Positions 8,423-16,523 of a stretch of DNA of 64,000 bases are shown in pieces. The notes below the pieces were generated by a model, which did no database searches, had not been told where the DNA came from, and saw only the letters and a program-made list of their open reading frames with translations. Source of the stretch: Rhodospirillaceae bacterium (GTDB lineage Bacteria > Pseudomonadota > Alphaproteobacteria > Rhodospirillales > Casp-alpha2); NCBI GenBank assembly GCA_016845145.1, contig JAERTE010000026.1, positions 1 through 64,000 on the forward strand, given 5' to 3'. The translations under genes were made by a program, and so were the position numbers. The stretch's first letter is position 1, and each line of letters starts with the position of its first letter.

Positions 8423-8642
8423 ATCCGGTTTTTGAACATTGATCCGGTCATATCATAACGGCAGACGGAGCGATGCCCCCACATTGGGCGCTCGCCTGTG
8501 GCACAAACCGGTTCAAAGATCGGGCTTTTTTGATTGTTGGAGATCAATCTATATTCATACTCTCAGGTTCGGTGAAAGGGGTTCTCCATATCCTGGATCA
8601 GCCGGCAACGAATTTGACAATAGGGCGGAAAATATTCGAACC

Positions 8643-9137
8643 ATGACGGTCTGGAAGCAGGCACTGGGTTGGACGTATTCGATCTTCGAGTGGAATGACG
8701 CCGCTCGAAATCTGACACCATTCGAGTCTCTGGTCGAGCTTTGGCAATCAAAGTTTGAAGGAGAGCGGTTGCCTGCATGGCGCGATTTCTCATTTGAGGA
8801 TTTTGACGGATGGTACGGCTGGCTGCGCGTCGGCGATTTCGTTCCCGGACGGACAGATGATTTCAGCTATCGCCTATGGGGTGGCCAATCCGTCGATTTA
8901 TACGGCGTTGATCTTACTGGGAAGCGAATGAGTGAATTGGATTTCGGTTTCGATGACGATGATAAACAACTCCTGACCATGCTGGCGACCGAACGAAAAA
9001 TCACGTTGGCAACCGGTCCGGTGTTTTGGCAAAACCGCAAACATGTTGAAGTCAGTGTCTTGAAAATGCCGTTGGCTGAGGATGGAAACAGCGTCGACAA
9101 ATTTCTAGGCGCGGTTCACCGCCATGTGCACGACTAG
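8643..9137 (+). CDS. PAS-domain protein (PAS_5 family)
   Basis: 164 aa. The order of motifs fits the small PAS_5 proteins common in Rhodospirillales: an N-terminal helix with PFESLVELWQSKFEG, then LPAWRDFSFEDFDGWYGWL, a core RTDDFSYRLWGGQSVDLYG with DLTGKRMSEL, and a C-terminal strand segment ending FLGAVHRHVHD. No output domain is present. The ATG at 8643 is chosen because it gives the family's usual N-terminus; its ribosome binding site (GGGCGGA) is distant. The gene lies 200 bp upstream of the hemerythrin kinase and could feed into it, which is inference. Confidence 0.7.
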   Translation: MTVWKQALGWTYSIFEWNDAARNLTPFESLVELWQSKFEGERLPAWRDFSFEDFDGWYGWLRVGDFVPGRTDDFSYRLWGGQSVDLYGVDLTGKRMSELDFGFDDDDKQLLTMLATERKITLATGPVFWQNRKHVEVSVLKMPLAEDGNSVDKFLGAVHRHVHD

Positions 9138-9270
9138 AGAGAATGTCATTGTCCCCGTGAAGGCGGGAGGGCGTGAAACGGATTGCCGTTGTTCGGCCAG
9201 GGCAAGAGCCCCTGACCAGCAGACAATGCCGTAGTCGGTCAGCCAACTCTTATCAATGCGCAGAAGTATA

Positions 9271-9284
9271 TTGATTCAAATCAA
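9271..9284 (+). promoter_or_regulatory. FNR/FixK box upstream of the hemerythrin kinase
   Basis: A perfect 14-bp palindrome, TTGAT-TCAA-ATCAA, matches the consensus TTGAT-N4-ATCAA bound by CRP/FNR-family oxygen regulators (FNR, FixK, Anr). A -10-like TATAGA lies at 9305-9310, 27.5 bp from the box centre, close to the spacing of class II FNR-activated promoters. The kinase start codon is at 9340. Confidence 0.75.
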
Positions 9285-9339
9285 AAACCGGTGCGATTTT
9301 CGGCTATAGACTACCGTTTGGCTCATCGGGAATATCTGC

Positions 9340-11565
9340 ATGAATGCGTTGAAGAACGAACGCCTGCGACAGTCCAATCGGGCGAGATCGTGGTCAGTTA
9401 TTGTTGTGCTGGTCGCGGTGTCGTCAATTGTGGCGTTGATTTTGTTCGGTACCGAAGCCAGACAGCGGTTCCGGACTGTCGATGAGTCGTGGCAGAACTA
9501 TAACCGTCAGGCCTCCGCCGTTGCGAGCGGCTTGGCCAAGTTGCGGAGCGCTATCGGATACGGCGGTTTTATTCACAGTTTCAAGAATTATGTTCTTCGT
9601 CAGGACGCAAACTATCTCGTGAATTTGAAGCGAGATGCCGAGAATACGGAGAATGTGATTGCGGCCCTCGAACAGCTTTTGCCGACGATGGAAGAACGCA
9701 AGATGTTGGGCGTAATACGTGCAACGTTGAAACGATATATGGATAGAATCGGGGTTTTGCCTCACTTGCCGCCTGATGCGAACCCCGCGGAAATCGATAA
9801 AATTGTGAAGGTCGACGACGGACCCGCTTTGCAAGCGATGGATTTTCTGCAAAAGAAATCGCATGAACGGAGCCAACTTCAGGAGCAAAATGCGGAGCGG
9901 GCGCTTAACTCGGCCGGCGAGTTTTTCGAGAAAGGTATTTTCATCATCATTCTGATCGCGGCGGCGGCAATGGTGATGATTGTTTTTCTGCGCCGCCTGA
10001 TCAAAGTGAATATTGCGCTCGATGCGGGATTTTCACAAATCGACACGTTGTTGAGCAATTCTCCCGATCCAATGCTTTGCGTCGCACCCACGGGCGAGGT
10101 CGTTCGCGCCAACGATGAGGCGTTAAAACTGTTCGGCTACTCGTACGCAGAGATGATCGGCATCGGTGTGGAGAAACTGGTCCCTGAAGATTTTCGCGAT
10201 ACGCACGCCAATCTTCGCTCGCAATTCTTTGATCTCCCAGAAGCCCGCAGCATGGCGAAAAACAGGCTGATTTTTGCGCAAACCAGGGACGGACGGAAGC
10301 CCCCGGTGGAAATAACCTTGAGTCATTCGGGCGATGGCGAGGACGCACTCGCTATCGTCAATATTCGTGATGTTACGAGTCAGAGGGAAATTCAGCATCA
10401 ATTGGCCCAAGCCAAGCAACGTGCTGAGGATGCCAATAAGGCTAAATCCGAGTTTCTGGCCAGCATGAGTCACGAATTGCGGACACCATTAAACGCTGTG
10501 CTTGGTTTCGCTCAGATGCTTGAGCTTGACCCAAGACACCCGCTCTCCCAACCGCAGAAAGAACATGTGGCGAGCATTATGCAGGGGGGCAATCATCTTC
10601 TGAATCTTGTCAACGAGGTCCTTGACCTGGCCAGAGTCGAAGCCGGCCAGATGGAGGTTTCCCTCGAGAGCATTGATGCCAACGAGATCGTTGCAAGCTG
10701 CGTGTATTTGAGCGCCCCGCTTGGCGAGTCCAGGGGGATCACCATTATCGACCGGTTCAGCAGCGGCCTCCATCATGACCTTTGGTCCGATGTGATGAGG
10801 CTTAAGCAAATTCTCCTCAACCTTCTCTCCAACGCGGTCAAATATAACAAGGATGGCGGAACGGTAACCATTGAAGGCGAGAAGACATCTAATAATTTTC
10901 TGCGAGTTTCGGTGACGGATACAGGGGTGGGCATCGCCGAAAGTGACCAAGGCAACGTTTTTCATATGTTCCATCGCCTCGGTATCGATTCGACGCGCGC
11001 ACGGGAGGGCACGGGTATCGGGCTCAACGTGACAAAGCTTTTGGTCGAGCGATTGGCCGGGCGGATCGGTTTCGAGAGTGAGATAGATGCGGGTAGCACA
11101 TTCTGGATTGAACTGCCCCTGGTCTCAAACGAAACCTCGGTCATATGGGATCAAAGCATGGAGGTTGGCGTTGAATACATCGATTACGATCACCAGCTTC
11201 TCGTCGCGCTGCTCAACAGGGTTTCTCTCTGCACCGTTGACGACATGAACCTGGATGAACTTATTGAAGAGCTCTTCGACTATACCCGATGGCATTTCCG
11301 ACGCGAGGAAGCGATCATGGCTGTTTGCCATCACCCGGATTTGGCCGAGCACAAGGATCGCCATCAAGCCTTAATCGGGCAATTGGCCGCGTTAGCGGAA
11401 GAATGGCGCAGCGCCAATGATCCCGAGTTGCTGCATCAGTTCCGAAAGTTTTTGCGGGCGTGGCTGAGCGATCACATCTTGAATACCGACGCTGATATAC
11501 GGCAAAGCACAATCGGAAAAACAAGAGAGATCGAAGATGCGTTGGAAAGGCTTAAGCACGCCTGA
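9340..11565 (+). CDS. Membrane PAS histidine kinase with C-terminal hemerythrin domain
   Basis: 741 aa. TM1 spans about residues 18-37, followed by a helical periplasmic region with GYGGFIHSFKNYVLR (73-87). TM2 spans about 198-218. A PAS domain (about 233-350) and HisKA with SHELRTPLNAV (His378) follow. The HATPase shows an N-box around LLSNAVKYN, DTGVGI and EGTGIGL, ending near residue 600. Residues about 607-735 form a hemerythrin domain with all seven di-iron ligands in place: H618, H652, E656, H671, H675, H712 and D717. There is no receiver domain, so a response regulator elsewhere is needed. Hemerythrins bind O2 reversibly, so an oxygen-modulated kinase is the natural inference. A perfect FNR box precedes the gene. 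Confidence 0.93.
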   Translation: MNALKNERLRQSNRARSWSVIVVLVAVSSIVALILFGTEARQRFRTVDESWQNYNRQASAVASGLAKLRSAIGYGGFIHSFKNYVLRQDANYLVNLKRDAENTENVIAALEQLLPTMEERKMLGVIRATLKRYMDRIGVLPHLPPDANPAEIDKIVKVDDGPALQAMDFLQKKSHERSQLQEQNAERALNSAGEFFEKGIFIIILIAAAAMVMIVFLRRLIKVNIALDAGFSQIDTLLSNSPDPMLCVAPTGEVVRANDEALKLFGYSYAEMIGIGVEKLVPEDFRDTHANLRSQFFDLPEARSMAKNRLIFAQTRDGRKPPVEITLSHSGDGEDALAIVNIRDVTSQREIQHQLAQAKQRAEDANKAKSEFLASMSHELRTPLNAVLGFAQMLELDPRHPLSQPQKEHVASIMQGGNHLLNLVNEVLDLARVEAGQMEVSLESIDANEIVASCVYLSAPLGESRGITIIDRFSSGLHHDLWSDVMRLKQILLNLLSNAVKYNKDGGTVTIEGEKTSNNFLRVSVTDTGVGIAESDQGNVFHMFHRLGIDSTRAREGTGIGLNVTKLLVERLAGRIGFESEIDAGSTFWIELPLVSNETSVIWDQSMEVGVEYIDYDHQLLVALLNRVSLCTVDDMNLDELIEELFDYTRWHFRREEAIMAVCHHPDLAEHKDRHQALIGQLAALAEEWRSANDPELLHQFRKFLRAWLSDHILNTDADIRQSTIGKTREIEDALERLKHA

Positions 11566-11588
11566 GGAAGCGGACAATTCTCTTCCCT

Positions 11589-12050
11589 CTACCTTCTCCC
11601 CCGGAAAAAGTCCGCCAGCAATACGCCGGCTTCGCTTTCCACCAACCCGCCGACGACTTCGGGTTTGTGGTGGCACGTCGCGTGGTCAAAGACTTGTGCG
11701 CCGTGTTCGACGCCGCCTGATTTCGGGTCGTAAGCGCCGAAGTAAAGCCGGCGGATGCGCGCCAGGGATATGGCGCCTGCGCACATGGGACACGGCTCCA
11801 GCGTTACGTAGAGATCGCAACCCACAAGCCGGGACAACCCGGCCTTCGCCGTGGCGCGGCGGATGACGATCATTTCCGCGTGCTGGGTGGGGTCGGAGAG
11901 TTCTTCAACGCGGTTGCCGGCTTGCGCCAAGATCTCGTCGCGGGCCGGGTTGACGATCACCGCACCGACGGGCACTTCGCCGCGTGCGCCGGCGGCGCGG
12001 GCTTCTTCGAGTGCGATTTGCATGTAGGATGTGGCGGTGGTGTCGGGCAT
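11589..12050 (-). CDS. tadA: tRNA-specific adenosine deaminase
   Basis: 153 aa. The enzyme deaminates A34 to inosine in the tRNA-Arg(ACG) anticodon. Zinc-site motifs are intact: HAEM with the catalytic Glu, and LEPCPMCAGAI. VPVGAVIV is the usual substrate-loop strand. The ATG at 12050 (MPDTTATSY) is chosen over the upstream extension of the frame, which reads through the opposite-strand promoter area with low-complexity Pro/Arg-rich sequence. It is divergent from DUF2784/rluB and convergent with the hemerythrin kinase, whose stop is only 23 bp away. Confidence 0.93.
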   Translation of the reverse strand: MPDTTATSYMQIALEEARAAGARGEVPVGAVIVNPARDEILAQAGNRVEELSDPTQHAEMIVIRRATAKAGLSRLVGCDLYVTLEPCPMCAGAISLARIRRLYFGAYDPKSGGVEHGAQVFDHATCHHKPEVVGGLVESEAGVLLADFFRGRR

Positions 12051-12112
12051 GGTGGAAAGGTGACCGCACCCGATGGCGCCGTCAAGGCTAACCCCAATAG
12101 GGAGTTCGAACC

Positions 12113-12496
12113 ATTTATCTGCTGCTTGCCGATGGATTGGCGTTGTTGCACGGGTTGGTGGTGCTGTTCGTCGTCGGCGGCCAGGCGATCGTGCTGGCCG
12201 GCTGGTGGCGGGGTTGGGTGTGGACACGAAACGCTGTGTTCCGTTGGAGCCATCTCGGCGCCATCGCCTTCATCGTCGCGCAAACCTGGCTTGGGCAACT
12301 CTGTCCCTTGACCATCTGGGAACAGCAACTGCGCGTCCGCGCCGGTGCGGAAGGCTATTCGGGTAGTTTCGTTGTTCACTGGTTGCACGAAATGCTGTTC
12401 TGGTCGGCGCCGCATTGGGTTTTTGTCGGTGTTTATTCGTTGTTCGGCGCTTTGGTAGGGCTCTGTTTCCTGTACTATCCGCCGCGACGGCACTAG
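12113..12496 (+). CDS. DUF2784 membrane protein
   Basis: About 127 aa, with an N-terminal hydrophobic helix (LLHGLVVLFVVGGQAIVLAG), a second helix around HLGAIAFIVAQTWLG and the conserved WLGQLCPLTIWEQ and VHWLHEMLFW segments of DUF2784 proteins. Function unknown. The start is unusual: the frame opens only after a TAG at 12098, and the family-like N-terminus (IYLLLADGLALLHG) would begin at an ATT (12113), 8 bp after AGGGAG. The first conventional start in frame is TTG at 12137, which would truncate the first helix. The next gene, rluB, follows 9 bp later. Confidence 0.75.
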   Translation: MYLLLADGLALLHGLVVLFVVGGQAIVLAGWWRGWVWTRNAVFRWSHLGAIAFIVAQTWLGQLCPLTIWEQQLRVRAGAEGYSGSFVVHWLHEMLFWSAPHWVFVGVYSLFGALVGLCFLYYPPRRH

Positions 12497-12505
12497 ATTG
12501 CCGAC

Positions 12506-13273
12506 ATGAATAAAACCCCGACACCAAATGAAAAGCCCAAGGCCGAACGCATCGCGAAAGTGATGGCGCGGGCCGGGCTGTGCTCACGGCGCGAAGCCGA
12601 ACGCTGGATCGATGCCGGACGCGTGCAGGTAAATGGCAAGTTGTTGGATTCGCCCGCCTTCACGGTCACCGGAGACGACAACGTCGTCGTTGACGGCAAG
12701 CCCTTGCGCGGCCCCGAGATTACCCGGCTTTGGCGCTATCACAAACCGGCCGGCTTGGTGACCACGCATAGCGATGACAAAGGCCGCGAGACGGTGTTCG
12801 ACAAAATGCCGGCTGAGATGCCGCGTGTGGTCTCGGTGGGGCGGTTGGACCTGAATTCAGAAGGCCTGTTGTTGATGACCAACGACGGTGAGCTGGCGCG
12901 TAAGCTGGAACTGCCGTCGACTGGTTGGTCGAGGCGCTATCGGGTGCGGGTGCACGGCCATGTCGACGAGAAGCGCCTGAAATCCCTGTCGCACGGCATC
13001 ACCGTGGACGGCGTGCGCTATGGACCGATCAAGGCGGCCTATGATGGCGAGGATGAAAAGCGCAGGGCCAACGCCTGGCTTACGGTGGCGCTGTCGGAAG
13101 GCAAGAACCGCGAAGTGCGCAAAGTGCTGGCGCATCTGGGCCTCGACGTGAACCGCCTGATCCGCACGGCCTACGGCCCGTTCCAGTTGGGCAAACTGCA
13201 ACGCGGCGGCATCGAAGAAGTCAAAGGCAAGGTCCTGCGCGAACAGGTCGCGGGCCTGAAGAAAAAACGGTGA
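12506..13273 (+). CDS. rluB: 23S rRNA pseudouridine synthase, RluB/RsuA family
   Basis: 255 aa. An N-terminal S4 RNA-binding domain (ERIAKVMARAGLCSRREAE) precedes the catalytic domain with the family signature VGRLDLNSEGLLLMTNDG, containing the catalytic Asp. A KNREVRKVLAHLGL motif follows. The pair with rsmD, overlapping by 4 bp, forms a small ribosome-modification operon. RluB (position 2605) is the likeliest member, but the RsuA and RluE subfamilies share these motifs. Confidence 0.88.
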   Translation: MNKTPTPNEKPKAERIAKVMARAGLCSRREAERWIDAGRVQVNGKLLDSPAFTVTGDDNVVVDGKPLRGPEITRLWRYHKPAGLVTTHSDDKGRETVFDKMPAEMPRVVSVGRLDLNSEGLLLMTNDGELARKLELPSTGWSRRYRVRVHGHVDEKRLKSLSHGITVDGVRYGPIKAAYDGEDEKRRANAWLTVALSEGKNREVRKVLAHLGLDVNRLIRTAYGPFQLGKLQRGGIEEVKGKVLREQVAGLKKKR

Positions 13274-13842
13274 GGATCGTCGGCGGCCGGTTCAAGGGGC
13301 GTCAATTGCAGGCCCCCGGCGGACGCGACTTGCGGCCGACCTCAGACCGCACGCGGGAATCCATATTCAATGTCATCGCGCACGGCTTGAACGATTGGGA
13401 CGGCAGCTTGCAAGAGGCCTCCGTGGTCGATGTGTTCGCCGGCACCGGTGCGCTTGGGCTCGAAGCGTTGTCGCGCGGCGCGGCGCACGCGACATTCATC
13501 GATAACGCGGGGGCATCTCTGGCGGCGCTGAAGAAAAACGCGGCGAATTTGGGCGCATGGCGCGATGCGACGTTGTTAAAGCTGGACGCGGTGCGTTTGC
13601 CGCCGCCGCCGCTGGCTGCGAAAGCGCCTTGTGATATCGCCTTTCTGGATGCGCCCTACGACCAGGAACTGACGACGCCGGCACTGAACGGGCTGGCTCG
13701 TCAGGGTTGGATTGGTGATGGTAGTTTGTGTGTGGTTGAGGTCGCGGCGGATGAACAATTCGTCACCGGGCCGGGTTTCACCCAAATGGATGAACGCACT
13801 TACGGCGCGGCCAAGGTGGTGTTCCTGCAATACCGCGCCTGA
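13270..13842 (+). CDS. rsmD: 16S rRNA (guanine-N2)-methyltransferase RsmD
   Basis: 190 aa. The N-terminal MRIVGGRFKGRQLQAP and RPTSDRTRESIFN are hallmarks of the RsmD family, which modifies G966 of 16S rRNA. SAM-binding motif I is VVDVFAGTGALGLEALSRGA. The catalytic motif reads DAPY where DPPY is commoner. The GTG start overlaps the rluB stop. Its 3' end overlaps the convergent gene at 13800-14711 by 43 bp. Confidence 0.92.
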   Translation: MRIVGGRFKGRQLQAPGGRDLRPTSDRTRESIFNVIAHGLNDWDGSLQEASVVDVFAGTGALGLEALSRGAAHATFIDNAGASLAALKKNAANLGAWRDATLLKLDAVRLPPPPLAAKAPCDIAFLDAPYDQELTTPALNGLARQGWIGDGSLCVVEVAADEQFVTGPGFTQMDERTYGAAKVVFLQYRA

Positions 13843-14711
13843 GGGGCATTGGCCATATCCGGGACGCCCAGCACGCTGAGCCGAACGTCGAAGTCGGGGC
13901 CGAGTTCAGGTCTGGGTGCGATGTCCCACCACCATTCCTCGCCCTCAAGCATCACGGCGGTACCGAACAGCGGGTCGATTTTCTCCAGCGGTTTGCCGTT
14001 GTCGTGGACGAAGCGCAGCACCTCAGTGATCAGGCACACTTGGCCGGTATGGTTCTGCAAAAATGCCAAATGATGATCGACGACCGCGCGCGCGAAGGCT
14101 TGGCGCATGTCCGGTTCGACCCAGGACGCATGCTTCTGCAACCGTTCAAGCAACAATAGCGGCAATTGGCTCAAGATATTGGCCGAGATCACCAAGTCCG
14201 CGCCTTCGATCAAGGATTTGTCTGGCTCGGGCGTAGGGAGATCGATGTTCGGTGCGTCGGTGTCGATCACCCGGCACACCTTGGTCAGGCTGGGCAATTT
14301 GGGAAAGGCAGTGTTGGCCGGGTCCGCGGGCTGGCCGAATTCGTAGAGCGCGCGGGCCGCGCCGCTGACATCGGCGTCGACCAAATGCACATTGTTGTAT
14401 TGGCGGACATCGGAGCGGACGGCACGTGGATGCGCCAGGTCCACCAAGTCGACACGCTCGAACGCCGTCGCTATTTCATCCAGCGGGATATCCAACAGAT
14501 GCCCCGATCCCAGCACCACGCAATGGCGCTTGGTGTCACATCCGGCAATGGCCGTGCGGATAAGGTTTCGGGTTTTCTCCAGATGCGGCGCCCAGGCTTT
14601 GGTGCAACGGCGATGGCGATACTCGAGTGCCACCTGTTCGCGCACATAGCCCATGACCTTGACCCATTTGGGCGCCGGGGTTCTCCAGTGCTCAAGCGCT
14701 TCGGCCAGCAT
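13800..14711 (-). CDS. Uncharacterised protein with a possible SAM-methyltransferase-like fold
   Basis: 303 aa, not recognised as a named family. A central segment, CVVLGSGHLLDIPLDEIA followed by ERVDLVDLAHPRAVRS and then NNVHLVDADVSG, has the strand-helix-strand pattern with a glycine-rich first loop seen in Rossmann-like methyltransferases. LVISANILSQLPLLLLE could be the fourth strand. No catalytic signature is visible. The start is the ATG at 14711, 2 bp after the mutL stop, so it is probably co-transcribed with mutL. Confidence 0.7.
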   Translation of the reverse strand: MLAEALEHWRTPAPKWVKVMGYVREQVALEYRHRRCTKAWAPHLEKTRNLIRTAIAGCDTKRHCVVLGSGHLLDIPLDEIATAFERVDLVDLAHPRAVRSDVRQYNNVHLVDADVSGAARALYEFGQPADPANTAFPKLPSLTKVCRVIDTDAPNIDLPTPEPDKSLIEGADLVISANILSQLPLLLLERLQKHASWVEPDMRQAFARAVVDHHLAFLQNHTGQVCLITEVLRFVHDNGKPLEKIDPLFGTAVMLEGEEWWWDIAPRPELGPDFDVRLSVLGVPDMANAPQARYCRNTTLAAP

Positions 14712-14713
14712 GC

Positions 14714-16522
14714 CTAGCGTCTGCCGAACAGCTTTTCGATGTCGGCGAGCTTTAATTCGACATAGGTCGGGCGGCCATGGCTGCATTGACCGGCCAGCGG
14801 CGTCGCCTCCATCTCACGCAACAGCGCGTTCATCTCTTCGGCATTGAGCCGCCTGCCGGCGCGTACGCTTCCGTGGCACGCCATGGTCGCACACACGTCG
14901 CCGATGCGCTCACGCAACGCCATGGCTTCGTCCAACTCCGCCAAATCGTCGGCCAGGTCACGGATCAGGCCCTGCACGTCGGTCTCGCCCAACAATGCAG
15001 GCGTTTCGCGCACCATGATGGCGCCGGGGCCGAAGGCCTCAACGGTGAGGCCCATATCGGCCAATTCTTCAGCGCGTTCCGCGATGCGCCCGGCGGCGGC
15101 CTCGTCCAGTTCCACCACTTCGGGGATCAATAGCGTCTGGCGCGCCACGCCACGCTCGGCGAGCGACGCCTTGATGCGTTCCTGCACCAAACGCTCGTGC
15201 GCCGCGTGCTGGTCAACAATGACGATCCCGTCGGCTGTTTGGGCGACGACGTAGGTCGCATGTAGTTGTGCACGGGCGACGCCTAATGGAAGCTCGCCAG
15301 GTTGATTTTCGTTGATCGGTTCCGCATCCGCCATGGGCGCGGCGGGAGCGTCGTTCAACCCTGGCAACGGCGCATGAAAATCCTGTGCACGTTCCGCCAG
15401 CCCGTGCGGCAGCTGCGCCGTCTGCGGGCGCTGGGTGTAGGGAAGCGGCGACGTATGAGGAGCGGTTCCGGGTTTGAAAGCGCCAAGCGCCGTTTCCGAC
15501 ACCGTCGTCGAGGCGCGGTGTCCGGCCTCGGCCAGGGCATGGCGGATGGCGCCGACGATGAGACCGCGCACCACCGCCGCATCGCGGAACCGCACTTCGG
15601 TCTTGGCCGGGTGCACATTGACGTCGACCTGCTCCGCGGGCACGTCCAAAAACAGCGCCACCAGCGGATAACGGTTGGCGGCCAGCACGTCGCGATAGGC
15701 TCCCCGAAGTGCGCCGAACAGCATGCGGTCGTTGACGGGCCGGCCGTTGACGAACAGGAATTGCAGTTGCGAATTACCGCGGTTCAGTGTCGGCAGCCCA
15801 GCGAAGCCGGTAAGCACAACACCTTCGCGTTCGGCATTGATTTCGACCGCGTTGTCGGCGAAGTCGCGGCCCATGATTTTACCCAGACGGTTGAGGCGCG
15901 CATCAAAGAGCTCGCCGTTCTCGGGCGCGAAATCCAGCATTTTGCGGCTACCGTCCGATAGCGTGAAGCCGATGCCGGGGTGCGCCATGGCGAGCCGTTT
16001 GATGGTCTCGGTGACGTGGTTTTGTTCGGTGCGGGGCGACTTCATGAATTTCAGCCGCGCCGGCGTGGCGTAAAACAAATCCCGCACTTCAACCCGGGTC
16101 CCGGCGGGATGCGCAGCGGGCTCGGGCTCGGAGACGGCGCCGCCTGCGACGCGCACGGACCAGGCCTCCGAGGCATCTGGCGTGCGGCTGGTCAACGTCA
16201 GCCGGCTGACCGCCCCGATGGACGGCAGCGCCTCGCCTCGAAAGCCCAAAAACTGCACGTGCAAGAGATCGTCGTCGGGGAGCTTCGAGGTGGCGTGGCG
16301 TTCAACGGCGAGTGACAACTCGTCCACGCTCATGCCGTGCCCGTCGTCGACGACACGAATCAGCGTTTGGCCGCCATCTTCGATGGTGACGGCGATGCGC
16401 GATGCCTTGGCGTCGATGGCGTTCTCGACCAGTTCCTTGGTCGCCGCTGCCGGTCGTTCCACCACCTCGCCGGCGGCGATGCGGTTGACCACGGTTTCCG
16501 GCAGCCGGCGCAAGGTGACCAT
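14714..16522 (-). CDS. mutL: DNA mismatch repair protein MutL
   Basis: 602 aa. The N-terminal GHKL ATPase has the expected motifs [16 protein letters not shown] and [11 protein letters not shown], plus [13 protein letters not shown]. The C-terminal dimerisation domain carries [12 protein letters not shown], which matches the DQHA-x2-E-x4-E endonuclease motif of MutL proteins from bacteria lacking Mut[13 protein letters not shown] and GRPTYVEL are other late conserved motifs. The start is MVTLRRLPE at 16522, one base after the pgi stop, giving a pgi-mutL pair. Confidence 0.96.
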   Translation of the reverse strand: MVTLRRLPETVVNRIAAGEVVERPAAATKELVENAIDAKASRIAVTIEDGGQTLIRVVDDGHGMSVDELSLAVERHATSKLPDDDLLHVQFLGFRGEALPSIGAVSRLTLTSRTPDASEAWSVRVAGGAVSEPEPAAHPAGTRVEVRDLFYATPARLKFMKSPRTEQNHVTETIKRLAMAHPGIGFTLSDGSRKMLDFAPENGELFDARLNRLGKIMGRDFADNAVEINAEREGVVLTGFAGLPTLNRGNSQLQFLFVNGRPVNDRMLFGALRGAYRDVLAANRYPLVALFLDVPAEQVDVNVHPAKTEVRFRDAAVVRGLIVGAIRHALAEAGHRASTTVSETALGAFKPGTAPHTSPLPYTQRPQTAQLPHGLAERAQDFHAPLPGLNDAPAAPMADAEPINENQPGELPLGVARAQLHATYVVAQTADGIVIVDQHAAHERLVQERIKASLAERGVARQTLLIPEVVELDEAAAGRIAERAEELADMGLTVEAFGPGAIMVRETPALLGETDVQGLIRDLADDLAELDEAMALRERIGDVCATMACHGSVRAGRRLNAEEMNALLREMEATPLAGQCSHGRPTYVELKLADIEKLFGRR

Positions 16523-16523
16523 G

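Larger units (their letters stand above)
8140..8642. other. 503-bp intergenic region with several inverted repeats
   Basis: No credible gene. It holds GCACC/GGTGC at 8143-8157 just after the oxidoreductase stop, CCGTCAC/GTGACGG at 8176-8200, CCGCCCC/GGGGCGG arms at about 8222-8253 and ATAATCCT/AGGATTAT at 8400-8422. A possible promoter element TATATT is at 8550-8555. A reading frame joined to the PAS gene opens at 8439, but its composition does not look like the PAS family. Confidence 0.5.

Noticed and set aside
8530..8547. TTGAT and ATCAA half-sites upstream of the PAS gene as a third FNR box
   Set aside because: The half-sites are separated by 8 bp instead of 4, which FNR/FixK dimers do not accept. 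It could still be a palindrome for another factor.
11140..11565. Kinase and hemerythrin as two separate genes
   Set aside because: The frame is continuous from the ATPase G2 box through the hemerythrin ligands, and I see no ribosome binding site or convincing start at the junction.
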